From assembly GCA_018069525.1 (NCBI GenBank), contig JAGPUQ010000013.1, positions 1 through 47,632 on the forward strand: DNA of 47,632 bases, written 5' to 3'. This DNA comes from Porticoccaceae bacterium. GTDB taxonomy: Bacteria; Pseudomonadota; Gammaproteobacteria; Pseudomonadales; Porticoccaceae. Shown piece by piece: positions 34,525 through 43,324 of the stretch. A model generated the notes under the pieces. It was not told the origin of the DNA, ran no database searches, and was given only the letters and a program-made list of their open reading frames with translations. The number at the start of each line of letters is the position of its first letter. The stretch's first letter is position 1. Made by a program: the position numbers and the translations under genes.

Positions 34525-34812
34525 CGTCCAGGAGGGGTATAGTATCTTCCGCGAATCATATCGAAGCCCGCTACTATATTCCAGCCAAAATACCATCAAG
34601 CACTCGATACCTGGAGATTCCCTTTTATTTTAAGATTTACTCAAGTGGAAAGACTAGTAAAGTCAGTTGAGCGGCAGGCTACATGATGGGCCTGACCCTG
34701 CTTCTCATCAAGGCATCAAGCCCCATTGATGGGCGAACTATTTGGCCAGCTTTCAAATAATCAATCGAATCTGACTCTATTAATCATTCCGAACAGCTCA
34801 GCATCTGTAGTG

Positions 34813-35244
34813 TTAGGGCGTCGGGTATCCACGACCGGCATAGTCAAAGCCGCCGATCCGATGTTCCTTTACGCCTTCATGGGTTGGGCAGGCGTAATAA
34901 GCGCGGATTTCGAGAATTTTTCCGTCGGGCGCGAAGCGATACCATTCGTCACCACGCAACAGGAGCTCCACCTTTGGTTTGAAATGACTCCATTCAATCA
35001 CAGCCTGATTGTTTTCCGTATCGCCGACGAAATTATCGATCGTCCAGTGCGACCCCAGTTCCGCAACACAGCGCACCCAGCAATCCGCGATCGCTTCTGC
35101 GCCTCGCAGGGCACCAAAGGGAGCGCCTTCCGGGAAATAATGCACACCATCCGGGACAAAAAATGACATGATTTCAGCTTTGTCAGCCCTGTTGCAGGCG
35201 TCGAAATAAGCTGAAATGGTTCGTTCCATATCTTCTCTGAGCAT
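34813..35244 (-). CDS. SnoaL/NTF2-like protein
   Basis: 143 residues from ATG 35244 (GAGGGG about 7 bases upstream; the frame opens at 35289). NTF2-like cone fold: AYFDACNRADKAEIMSFFVPDGVHYFPEGAP is the N-terminal helix-strand part, ending GKILEIRAYYACP. Members include isomerases, hydrolases and polyketide cyclases; the specific activity is unknown. Its upstream DNA (35252-35299) is duplicated at 40983-41031, on the far side of block III. Confidence 0.8.
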   Translation of the reverse strand: MLREDMERTISAYFDACNRADKAEIMSFFVPDGVHYFPEGAPFGALRGAEAIADCWVRCVAELGSHWTIDNFVGDTENNQAVIEWSHFKPKVELLLRGDEWYRFAPDGKILEIRAYYACPTHEGVKEHRIGGFDYAGRGYPTP

Positions 35245-35251
35245 ACTCGGT

Positions 35252-35299
35252 CCCCTCATCGTGAGTTGTAGAGTACCACCACTGTCCACGATTTAATTC
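35252..35299. repeat. Left copy of the direct repeat bracketing block III
   Basis: 35256-35299 matches 40988-41031 at 35 of 44 aligned bases (by eye), with CCCC shared just before. It is the leader of the SnoaL gene and overlaps the last bases of the HEAT-like gene. Confidence 0.75.
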
Positions 35300-35895
35300 G
35301 TTACTGTATTGTCTATTATTTTGTTGAGGTATTGCGTCTGGTATTCTGGCAATTGCGTCTGTTCAGTAAGTTGTTTTAATTTGTTCTTGAGTGAAGGTGT
35401 CTGTTGTGCAGCATGCCACAGGTATTCATAAGCGGCGAAAAATGTGCCGGCGTCCATTTCAGGCAAATCCACAAGAATATTATCTATGAGTTCATTGTAG
35501 GGTCGCGTACCTATGGATGCGAGCAGGGTGCGCCTCAATTTTCTGGCATCAGGCCCATGTAGCTCGGTATACCATTGGTTTAATTGCGCGAATGCTTCCT
35601 CACTATTTATTTGCGTTAAAATTAATATAGCGCTTTCGAGACGACGAGTTTCTTTAGTTTCTTCGCTTTGAATGAGTTCATTAAGCATAGGTGCATCGTA
35701 ACGCTGTGCCAGAATTTCAATATATTTACTCGGTTGGGCGTTGATGTGCTTAAGGGTTGTTGTGTTCTTTTCGGACAAACGATTGAGGCCATGGGGAGTA
35801 TCTAACAATAAGAGAAGGTCTTTTAACGCATCCGCTTTCACAATGCTTGTGGATAACAGAGTGATTAATAATACAAAAAAGTTTAGCTTTTTCAT
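35293..35895 (-). CDS. Secreted HEAT-like helical protein
   Basis: 200 residues from ATG 35895. Signal peptide MKKLNFFVLLITLLSTSIVKADA, then all-helical sequence with pairs of helices: LESAILILTQINSEEAFAQL and RKLRRTLLASIGTRPYNELI suggest HEAT/ARM-type repeats. No named family recognised. Fourteen bases after the stop of the giant beta-helix gene, on the same strand, so they form a pair, perhaps a secreted protein and a helper. Block III cargo. Confidence 0.65.
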   Translation of the reverse strand: MKKLNFFVLLITLLSTSIVKADALKDLLLLLDTPHGLNRLSEKNTTTLKHINAQPSKYIEILAQRYDAPMLNELIQSEETKETRRLESAILILTQINSEEAFAQLNQWYTELHGPDARKLRRTLLASIGTRPYNELIDNILVDLPEMDAGTFFAAYEYLWHAAQQTPSLKNKLKQLTEQTQLPEYQTQYLNKIIDNTVTN

Positions 35896-35909
35896 GATCA
35901 AAGCCTTTT

Positions 35910-38900
35910 CTAAGGAGTATGTAACATACGATTTCCGGTATCACGCATATGCGCTGCGCCGGCCGCACGCTCAGTACGGGCGTTGTTAATCGTTGCATTA
36001 CTGAGGCGTCGATACTGATTTTCGACGTTGTCCATAAAGGTGGTATTGGCAGGATAAAAAGTGATTTGTGTATTCGCTGCGTCAGGGCCGTTGTCTAAAG
36101 CATGCCCTATTTCATGGGCCAGGGTCCTATAGCGTATATCGAGGTTTGGCACTATATACATAAAGGTTCTTTCTCCCAGTGCTGCAATGCGGTCCCATGG
36201 GCCGTGAGTGAAAGCATTTGCTCTGGCCATCGGCGCGGCAAAAAAGACCTCTGCGGTGTTGACCGCTGCGCCCGGGGCGTAGGTGGCAATCACGCGCCTG
36301 GCGTCAGCGTTATTAAAAACACCATCGGCGAGGATGTTGGCGCCCGCTATGGTATTCGGCGCCTCTACAAACCTGGTAGCACCTACCTGATTTATACGGA
36401 TACAACCCTGAGCCCAGGCGATATCTGAACGGGCTATTTGTTGATCGACATGATTCTGATCGACAACGCCACTGCGGGCCCCCGCGTTGCCATATCCGCC
36501 GGCACCGGCGCTCAAATCCCAAAACATTTCTGATGATTCGCCTGGGTTATGCACATGATCATTATTAACATCGTTAAAATCGAATACACCATTTCCAATG
36601 CCATGTATCGGGGGCGTTAAAGCAAGTCCATCGTGATCATAGCCGATGTCTAAAAAAGGTTCGTTAAATACCGTAACATGTATATCCAGAATACGTCTTT
36701 CCTCTGGGGCAGTGCGTTCACACGCACTGGTAATGTGATCAAAGTGTAATCCAGCGGTTGGTGTGTAGATGGGGTTGAGGAAGCCGTCTATGCTTGCCTT
36801 GTGTGTGCGGTCATTGGGACGATCATCCGCAATAGCTGCAGCGCGTCCGTCATGCGCACGAAACTGGTCATCCGGATTGTCGGCAACGGGTAAATCAGCG
36901 GACATCATTAGCTGCGTTGCCGATCGAAAAATACCAGTATTATGCCCCGTCTCATCGAGTCGGATGTTGTGATTGTTATCGTCGTTTGTGCGGCGATTCT
37001 GTTGCAATGTGCCCAATGTGATATTAATAGTTTCAGAGGCGGCAGCGTTAGTGTTTTTGCTGGCATCTATGATCTGTATCCTGAAATTTTCAGGGTCCCG
37101 GTCGATGAAATTGTTAGCGGCTGCAGCAAGGTTATGAACGGCGAAACCGCCTGCAGCTGGCCCATAGGCATTATCCCAACGGGTAGTCTGTACATGTTTC
37201 ACCGGATGATCCGCGTTATCTAATACATCAAGTTGGGTCGCCGTAACTCTTACACTGTCCAGGCACTCAAAGCCGATAGGGCCAGCTGTTCCATCGGGAT
37301 CAAGTGAAACAACTATGTCATCACCGCCAATGATCTTGCTGGGCCGAACGGCTTCCAACCAAAGTTCGAACTCTTTATTTGCATCGGGGCTAAAGGTAGC
37401 CAAAGGATAGTCGGCGGGCATAACAAAATCGCCACCATTGCTGAGATTTCTTAAATCACGTTGGATATTGCCATTTTTTGTCCAGATCCGTAAACGACCG
37501 GGTGCTATGGCATAAACTGGTGGGTTGGCCACTGGAGCGGCAATGGCGCTTGGTCTTGATGCTTCGTAGCGGATACGTAAACGGGCCTGAGCGGTGTCCA
37601 CCACATCATGTAACTTGATTCTTATTTTTACAAAATCCTTTTCCTGTGCATTATTGTCATCCCTCCCGTTCAATGCCCTGGAATCGCGATTAAAACCATC
37701 AAAATAGTCTCGGATATAATCGTTATCGTCGTCATTGTTGTTCACAAGGACATAGCGACCTGACAGAGTAGGATCACTCTCGATTTGATCGTCACTGGCA
37801 TCTGCCCCGGACGGAGCAGGGCCGTAATCAGGTGCCCGATTGGAGTTGTCACTATCAATATCGATGTCAATCATGCCCCCGGCACAGGAAAGTTCGGACG
37901 TATTGCCTGTGCTGTCCGTTGCGGTGGCGGTAACAAACAAGCCGGCTGCAACAGGCTCGCTTAAACTCGCGTAGGCATAGCCATGTGCGTCTGTAGTAGC
38001 AGTGGCTTCACCGAGATAGGTTTGTCCTTCGCCGAAGTGATTATTTTCGCGATGCGTTGCTTCGTTACTGAAAAATTCAACACGGATGATTTCATTGCTT
38101 AAACCTTGCTGGATAATGGCATCGACTGAAGTACGAGCATTGTTGCTGTCTGCTGTAATATAGGCATAGTTGTGTTTTTTGTTTGCTCCAGGATCGGGAT
38201 CACGACGGTCGTTCTGGGTTAAGCCATCCTCCTCCAGGTCAATACCCATTTTTGTATTCTTGAAAATATTATTTCCTAAAATACTGTTTTTTTCTCCGGA
38301 TAGAATGGTGACACCATTTTCTTTATTGTAAGCAATGGTATTACCTTCACCTGCAGCTTTGCCACCAACAAAGTTTTTACTGGCGTTTGTAACGACAGTT
38401 ACGCCGTCATGTTCATTAGGTAGGGCCGTGGTACCATCTTTTTTGACCCCAATATAATTACCGATAATACGATTACCGACGGATTCCCGTCTCTGAATTT
38501 TTACGCCGCTCTCATCATTACCAGAAATAACATTCCGCTCTCCTGCATGGGAACCGCCAATTACGTTTGAGGGGGCACGGCTTATTAATACACCGTTCTC
38601 GGTATTACCCAGATCATTATTTCCGAATTTATCCGTACCAATATAGCTGCCCTGTACTTTATTATGTTTAGCCTGTGCCTCCTGTATTTTTACGCCGATC
38701 TTATTGCCAGAGATAACATTACGATAAAATGTGTTTGCGCTGTTATCGTTTCGTCCACCGATTAGGTTTTCGCTTGCGTTAGTGATTATGACGCCGTGAT
38801 TAACGTTGGTAAGGATCTCGGTTCCGTTCTGTTTTAGACCGATGAGGTTGCTTTGCACTTTATTGTTTTTTGCATCGCTTCCGTTAATTACTACGCCATC

Positions 38901-40508
38901 ATCGCCGTTACCGGAAATTACATTACCGCGAATTTGTTGTGTCCCGGCTTGATTGGCGCCACCAATAAAGTTATCAGGTGCGTTGGAAATGAATATGCCG
39001 GAACTCGTGTTGCCAAAATCAAGCATGCCGGTTCGGTCGGTACCAATATAATTACCCTCAATTTTATTCTGGCGGGCATCCGAATCTTGAATTTGTATCC
39101 CGTCATCACCATTGCTGGAGATGATATTACGGTCATTGGCAGTAGGGCCGCCTATCTTGGAATTCGGTGCGTTGCTAATAAGCACGCCATCGTCACCATT
39201 CGCTACGCCGGCATCAGCCGTCTTGTCCATACCTATATAGTTGCCGATGACGATGTTGTTATCCGAAGTGTTCCCTGAAATCTGTATGCCATTATCAGCA
39301 TTGCCGGAAATAACGTTTTTCCGTGATGCAGACTGTCCGCCAATAGTGCAATTCCTGGTGTTGCTTAAAAAAATGCCGTCATTTCCATTGCGCAGGGCGG
39401 TACGTCCGATAATCTCGATACCAATATAGTTGTTTTCGATGGTGCAACCATCGCTTTGCTGGATCTGGATACCGTGATCTGTGTTGCCGGAAATGATATT
39501 ACGGCCGCGATTGGCGCCAGCACCAATAACAGTATTATTGGAACCATTTATAAAGATGCCTTTGCGTCCATTAGCAATGGCGGCATTGCCACCTTCATTA
39601 GTACCTATTTTATTTTGTAATATGACGGTATTGTTACTGTTTTGAATGATGACCCCGTCAACGCCATTACCGGAAATCACATTACCTGTTACAAAGCCAA
39701 GGCTACCAATTTCGTTATTGCTGGAATTACCGGAAATGAAGATGCCGGTCTGGGTATTCCCAAGTGCATGGGTGCCAGCGATATTGGTACCTATGTAATT
39801 ACCGTATATTTTATTGTGGGAAGAGGCACCATAAATAATGATCCCATAACGTCCACTTGCAGATATTACGTTACGATAGCGCGGATCATCACCCCCGATG
39901 GTGTTGTCGCTGGAGCCCCCACGTATGACTATACCCGAGCCGCCATTGCCCACATTGAGCCCTGTGGTAGTGACGCTGGGTTTGGTCCCGATGTGGTTAC
40001 CGCGTATGGTCGCATTCCTTGCGCCGGCAAGGACAATACCGTTACCGCGAAAACGCTCAACAATAAAGCCGCTTACGGTGACATCGGTAGCACTAATGAC
40101 CAGCCCGTCAACCGAGCTAGTACCGGCATTGAAGCCATTGAGGCTTACATGTTGCGTAAGCCCGGAAAGAATTCTTGCAGAATCTGTAACAGCAGGTAAC
40201 TGCCTGCGCGGTTGTACGCTGTTAACGTTGACGCTAATAGTGTCCATCCCCGGTGTGGCATTCGCCTGCTCAATAGCCGCACGCATGGTGCAAATACCGC
40301 TTGGTGGAACTGGTGGATTAGCATTAGGATTATTACGTGTGTCACAGATATTATCCTGCGCGAAAGAATCTCCACCGCGATCATCGGTTGTATTGACTAC
40401 GAAGGTTGCCGCTGATGCAAGGTAAGGTGTTAATGAGATTACTAAAAGCGTTATAAAACGGATGAGATTAAACGAAAAAAGTGTTCCGTTATTTTCAGTA
40501 CAAGACAT
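35910..40508 (-). CDS. Giant secreted beta-helix (NosD-like) protein with C-terminal HExxH motif
   Basis: 1532 residues. Signal peptide FITLLVISLTPYLASAA near residue 15-34, then a CSLREA-type domain (FVVNTTDDRGGD..., CTMRAAIEQAN, about 35-90). Residues roughly 120-750 are at least ten right-handed beta-helix coils (GNVISGNGDDGV, GNYIGTDRTG types). A bridging domain follows (GIDLEEDGLTQND, VTATATDSTGNTSELSCA). The rest contains an ETGHNTGIFRS surface-protein motif, and the last 70 residues include TLAHEIGHALDNGPD: HEIGH at 1465-1469 is a zincin active-site motif. A downstream third zinc ligand is not evident. Likely a surface or secreted adhesin/protease; unmatched combination in my experience. 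Confidence 0.88.
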   Translation of the reverse strand: MSCTENNGTLFSFNLIRFITLLVISLTPYLASAATFVVNTTDDRGGDSFAQDNICDTRNNPNANPPVPPSGICTMRAAIEQANATPGMDTISVNVNSVQPRRQLPAVTDSARILSGLTQHVSLNGFNAGTSSVDGLVISATDVTVSGFIVERFRGNGIVLAGARNATIRGNHIGTKPSVTTTGLNVGNGGSGIVIRGGSSDNTIGGDDPRYRNVISASGRYGIIIYGASSHNKIYGNYIGTNIAGTHALGNTQTGIFISGNSSNNEIGSLGFVTGNVISGNGVDGVIIQNSNNTVILQNKIGTNEGGNAAIANGRKGIFINGSNNTVIGAGANRGRNIISGNTDHGIQIQQSDGCTIENNYIGIEIIGRTALRNGNDGIFLSNTRNCTIGGQSASRKNVISGNADNGIQISGNTSDNNIVIGNYIGMDKTADAGVANGDDGVLISNAPNSKIGGPTANDRNIISSNGDDGIQIQDSDARQNKIEGNYIGTDRTGMLDFGNTSSGIFISNAPDNFIGGANQAGTQQIRGNVISGNGDDGVVINGSDAKNNKVQSNLIGLKQNGTEILTNVNHGVIITNASENLIGGRNDNSANTFYRNVISGNKIGVKIQEAQAKHNKVQGSYIGTDKFGNNDLGNTENGVLISRAPSNVIGGSHAGERNVISGNDESGVKIQRRESVGNRIIGNYIGVKKDGTTALPNEHDGVTVVTNASKNFVGGKAAGEGNTIAYNKENGVTILSGEKNSILGNNIFKNTKMGIDLEEDGLTQNDRRDPDPGANKKHNYAYITADSNNARTSVDAIIQQGLSNEIIRVEFFSNEATHRENNHFGEGQTYLGEATATTDAHGYAYASLSEPVAAGLFVTATATDSTGNTSELSCAGGMIDIDIDSDNSNRAPDYGPAPSGADASDDQIESDPTLSGRYVLVNNNDDDNDYIRDYFDGFNRDSRALNGRDDNNAQEKDFVKIRIKLHDVVDTAQARLRIRYEASRPSAIAAPVANPPVYAIAPGRLRIWTKNGNIQRDLRNLSNGGDFVMPADYPLATFSPDANKEFELWLEAVRPSKIIGGDDIVVSLDPDGTAGPIGFECLDSVRVTATQLDVLDNADHPVKHVQTTRWDNAYGPAAGGFAVHNLAAAANNFIDRDPENFRIQIIDASKNTNAAASETINITLGTLQQNRRTNDDNNHNIRLDETGHNTGIFRSATQLMMSADLPVADNPDDQFRAHDGRAAAIADDRPNDRTHKASIDGFLNPIYTPTAGLHFDHITSACERTAPEERRILDIHVTVFNEPFLDIGYDHDGLALTPPIHGIGNGVFDFNDVNNDHVHNPGESSEMFWDLSAGAGGYGNAGARSGVVDQNHVDQQIARSDIAWAQGCIRINQVGATRFVEAPNTIAGANILADGVFNNADARRVIATYAPGAAVNTAEVFFAAPMARANAFTHGPWDRIAALGERTFMYIVPNLDIRYRTLAHEIGHALDNGPDAANTQITFYPANTTFMDNVENQYRRLSNATINNARTERAAGAAHMRDTGNRMLHTP

Positions 40509-40800
40509 ATTTTTGCTCCATTATCGTTATGACTTGACTAATGTGGTAATCATTACCTCTTCGCAGTATCTACCAGATTTCGCTAAATTGTCAAAGATGT
40601 ATCCTTATCTAACACGCGGTTTCGGATAAGTTGTTGATTACCTGAGTCTTCATAAAGATATCGATCTCCACCATGAAACGATCTGTCAACTGATTTACGT
40701 TGATAAAGTCGAGGGCGGCGATTTCTATAGGCACTTGAGAATGTCATCAAAGCCTTATCGAAAGCGCTGTGGTCATTATGATCGGCGAGGCACGATCTAG

Positions 40801-40830
40801 GGACGTATATCCATAGATGGATATGCGTCC
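40801..40830. repeat. 13-bp hairpin
   Basis: GGACGTATATCCA and TGGATATGCGTCC pair across a 4-base loop with one G-T pair. Neither side has a T-run, so it is not a typical terminator. Confidence 0.7.
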
Positions 40831-40847
40831 CGCAGTGGTAAATACCC

Positions 40848-40929
40848 GCGATATTTAGGGTCAGAGCGCGATATTTAGGGTCAGAGTAAAAACTCTCCTT
40901 ACCTAAGATCAAGTGTTTTTACTCTGACC
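40848..40929. repeat. Direct repeats plus 15-bp inverted repeat, REP/RAYT-like
   Basis: GCGATATTTAGGGTCAGAG occurs at 40848-40866 and 40868-40886. GGTCAGAGTAAAAAC (40879-40893) pairs perfectly with GTTTTTACTCTGACC (40915-40929). The TTTACTCTGACCC theme resembles ends associated with REP-type tyrosine transposases; no transposase is present. Confidence 0.65.
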
Positions 40930-40982
40930 TCAAATACTCTACATTGAAATCCCACCGCTCCCGCAGCTGATTTCTTCAGCGA

Positions 40983-41031
40983 CCCCGTCGTCGTGAATTA
41001 TAGAACACCACCACCGCCCACGATCTAATAC
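40983..41031. repeat. Right copy of the direct repeat bracketing block III
   Basis: Partner of 35252-35299. It runs into the truncated 3' end of the DUF2238 gene, so DUF2238 and SnoaL were probably once adjacent. Confidence 0.75.
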
Positions 41032-41513
41032 TTGACCGTTTTATACAAAACTCTTTGATTGCAAGCCGGAGGCTTGTCGTTCCCAGAATCAAGGGGCAGA
41101 AAATATCCCCAGAAACTTTTTACATTGGCGATTCGAAAAAACACTTCTCTAATCGGGTAGGCCAGTAGCAGGCCGTATAAAAAATGCACCAGGCGATCGA
41201 AGTGGTTTCGCTCCCAGCTCATAAAATCGTTGAGACTAAAATTGAAGGTCGATACCAAAAATTCGTCGTAAGGCACCCTGGCGTAAGTAAAATGAGAGCC
41301 GACCTCGTGCAGGGAAATAAATAAAAATATCAGGTTGTAGGAAACTCTAGAGAGCGGGAAGTATCGGTAAGACAAAGCCATTAAGGGTATAAAAACTAGG
41401 ATCAGGACATTTTCCAGCGCCCAGCCAGACCTGTCGTAGGGTGATATAGAGAGTAATAAAAACTCAATAAAGAATAACAGTGAAAGAATTAAAAAATATT
41501 TTTTATGAGGCAT
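41025..41513 (-). pseudogene. DUF2238 (YjdF-like) membrane protein, 3' truncated
   Basis: 162 codons. Good family match up to FWGYFLPLD (about residue 142): HEVGSHFTYARVPYDEF, RNHFDRLVHFLYGLLLAYPIREV. YjdF-type proteins continue with another roughly 50 residues of membrane sequence. Here they are replaced by SGNDKPPACNQRVLYKTVKY, encoded by a REP-like hairpin (41062-41076) and the repeat copy at 40983-41031. The truncation point is therefore the block III junction. It may still be expressed but lacks its C-terminus. Confidence 0.78.
41062..41076. repeat. REP-like palindrome inside the truncated DUF2238 gene
   Basis: CAAGCC, GGA, GGCTTG, flanked by GGGAACGA on the reverse strand, resembles small REP elements. 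It replaces the lost 3' end. Confidence 0.55.
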
Positions 41514-41605
41514 AGGTGAGGCTTGTGGTTGTTATGATGAGTAATTAATTGATCAAATACCTGGTTGCAAGACTTGCGCCCATTGATTTCACCTTACACC
41601 TTATC

Positions 41606-42403
41606 TTAAAACGCCCACTCCAGGCCAAGACCGCCATGGAAAAAATCCGCCAGCTGCTCATCACCGGCTAAGCGTGAATTACGTTGCAGAGCCCAGCTAT
41701 AAGTCGCGTGCCCGGTAATGGTCAGCGACTCGCTCAGTGAGTATTCTGAGCCCAGGCGCAGGCCAAGGTGGTTAGCGCCGCTGTGACCATCAGAGACATA
41801 GCCGTCATTAACGCCGAACATTCCAGCGCCGGTAAAGGTGAGACCTTCAGATACCTCGACTGCGCGGCTCAAGCTCAATTCCCAAAACGCACCGTCGGCA
41901 TCAAAAGAATAATAAGCGTCCAGGGCGACATCAAGTTGCAGAGGCAAACCTGACCACACACCGCCGACACCGACCTCGTTATCGTCAGATTCAGGAAACT
42001 TTAAATAGGTGTAACTCGCATAGAGCTCGAAATCGCCAAGCTGCTCGGTCAAGCCCAACGTTATCCGTGACTCCTCATAATCCTGATCTGGAGACCAGCC
42101 ATACCAGAGACCGCCGGTAAATCGACCCCAGCCCAAATCCAGGTTAGTTGCCGAGATCGCGTCACCATTAAGGCTGTCTCTGCCTTCCAGTGAATATCGG
42201 CTCTCTATCGCAGTGTGGAAGTGGACGTCCATTCCCTTATTTATAGCATCGTGCGTATGAGCGTGCCCAAACCGGGTTTGCGCTTCTGGTTCGTGAGCCG
42301 TCGCACTGAGAGCTGTGCAAAAAAATACAGATAAAAAACAGCTAATCTTCTTATGGCTCGATAAGGCCATAAGGTAGCTTTTTAGCGAAATAAATCTGTT
42401 CAA
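41606..42403 (-). CDS. Outer-membrane beta-barrel protein
   Basis: 265 residues. Signal peptide region ends SATA with mature start HEPEAQTRFGHAHTHDA. The rest is alternating strands (LDLGWGRFTGGLWYGWS, YEESRITLGLTEQLGDFELYASYTYLKF, LTITGHATYSWAL) and ends GGLGLEWAF with terminal Phe, a BAM signal. About eight to ten strands, a small barrel. The N-terminal His cluster echoes the metal-linked operon nearby. No family recognised. Confidence 0.7.
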   Translation of the reverse strand: MNRFISLKSYLMALSSHKKISCFLSVFFCTALSATAHEPEAQTRFGHAHTHDAINKGMDVHFHTAIESRYSLEGRDSLNGDAISATNLDLGWGRFTGGLWYGWSPDQDYEESRITLGLTEQLGDFELYASYTYLKFPESDDNEVGVGGVWSGLPLQLDVALDAYYSFDADGAFWELSLSRAVEVSEGLTFTGAGMFGVNDGYVSDGHSGANHLGLRLGSEYSLSESLTITGHATYSWALQRNSRLAGDEQLADFFHGGLGLEWAF

Positions 42404-42528
42404 TGTGTTAATCCAGCCTTTGAATAAAGCGGGCGACTATATCAGAAAACACTGTATTTTTGATCGTGCTTTTCTTGGGAAGACTGCGTTTCTAGACCTG
42501 ACCCTGATTTCTATCCTGCCAGCAGGAG

Positions 42529-42553
42529 GATCAAGGAGTCTGACCCCTTGATC
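42529..42553. repeat. 8-bp hairpin
   Basis: GATCAAGG (42529-42536), loop, CCTTGATC (42546-42553). The region around it also carries TGACCC motifs like those at 40.9 kb. Confidence 0.55.
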
Positions 42554-42598
42554 TTCTCTGTTCCTATCCCACTGACCAATACCCAAGATCAGTAGCGG

Positions 42599-42671
42599 CC
42601 GTCTCGCGAAGACTTTTCGTGCGTCTAACTTATTGAAATTAAAGGCCTTGCAAAAAGTGTTCGCGAGACGG
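42599..42671. repeat. Long inverted repeat, about 20-bp arms
   Basis: CCGTCTCGCGAA (42599-42610) pairs perfectly with TTCGCGAGACGG (42660-42671), and the pairing continues inward with one mismatch through CTTTT/AAAAAG. The loop is about 33 bases. Hairpin of MITE or recombination-site type. Confidence 0.75.
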
Positions 42672-42696
42672 AGAATGAAAACAACTGCGCCTGCGT

Positions 42697-42811
42697 CGCA
42701 CTATCACCGAAAACCTTAATTAGAATAATAGGGGTAAGGCGTTGAAATCAATACAAATACAACCTTTTTTCCGTCTTTAATTTCCGAGATGGCGAGCTGT
42801 GTGATAGTGCG
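42697..42811. repeat. Inverted repeat, 11-bp arms
   Basis: CGCACTATCAC (42697-42707) and GTGATAGTGCG (42801-42811), perfect, about 93 bases apart. Together with the previous one it forms two side-by-side foldback structures just before the operon. Confidence 0.72.
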
Positions 42812-42886
42812 GCGGTGTCTTCTGAATAATATCGTTATGTTTCTTAAGAAATAAAAAAGGCTGAGCATATTTAGCCCCTTAGTTAT

Positions 42887-43324
42887 ATGGAGTTTCAATT
42901 GAATATAGATAAAGATGAATACGAGGTGTTAAAGTTTGCTTATGAAGAATGGGCGAAAATAAATCGTATTATCGCTACCTTCTCGTTTTTAATAATAGGT
43001 TTTACGATTGCAGGTAAGGCAACTCATATAAGTGTAGAGTTATTAGCGCCTGAGCAAAAAGAATCTATAAGAACAGCGTTGGTGTTGTTTGGATTAAGTG
43101 GTTTGGCAGCAGGTTTCAATATGTGTGTTGCGTATATATGGATGGATGCTATCCGTCGAAATTACAAAAAAAGCCTAATCGGAAAAACAGTTATTGGTAG
43201 TTATCCTGCATTTTGTCTCAAATTGGGTAGTCTTGGGTGGATACTCTCAATTTTTTCCATATGTTCAATTATTTACGGGATATATAAATTAATGGATATT
43301 GCCCTAGTATATTTAGCCGTTTAA
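42887..43324 (+). CDS. Three-TM membrane protein, unknown (gene 1 of caspase operon)
   Basis: 145 residues. A charged N-terminus (DKDEYEVLKFAYEEWAKINR) precedes three TM segments (about residues 27-48, 62-85 and 115-137). The ATG lies within GTTATATGG, only a few bases from a possible recombination point. The stop TAA overlaps the next ATG by one base, so translation is coupled. Codon use is AT-rich compared with the housekeeping genes. No family recognised. Confidence 0.7.
   Translation: MEFQLNIDKDEYEVLKFAYEEWAKINRIIATFSFLIIGFTIAGKATHISVELLAPEQKESIRTALVLFGLSGLAAGFNMCVAYIWMDAIRRNYKKSLIGKTVIGSYPAFCLKLGSLGWILSIFSICSIIYGIYKLMDIALVYLAV

Larger units (their letters stand above)
40509..40982. other. 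Hairpin-rich gap upstream of the beta-helix gene
   Basis: No convincing gene. Contains a 13-bp hairpin at 40801-40830, two 19-base direct repeats and a 15-bp inverted repeat (40848-40929). A 109-codon reverse frame at 40583-40912 overlaps these repeats and is not credible. Confidence 0.55.
42404..42886. other. Hairpin-rich gap before the caspase operon
   Basis: No credible gene; a 60-codon reverse frame at 42716-42898 overlaps the next gene start and an inverted repeat. Contains hairpins at 42529-42553, 42599-42671 and 42697-42811, listed separately where strong. Confidence 0.55.

Noticed and set aside
34726..35166. 146-codon forward frame opposite the SnoaL-like gene
   Set aside because: Shadow; the reverse strand shows a clear NTF2-like protein with SD.
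39642..40199. 185-codon forward frame opposite the beta-helix gene
   Set aside because: It is antisense to a repetitive coding region, where such frames arise easily, and has no SD or recognisable protein.
40583..40912. 109-codon reverse frame in the gap upstream of the beta-helix gene
   Set aside because: It overlaps hairpins and direct repeats and resembles no protein family.
42716..42898. 60-codon reverse frame before the caspase operon
   Set aside because: It overlaps the next gene's start and an inverted repeat, with no family match.
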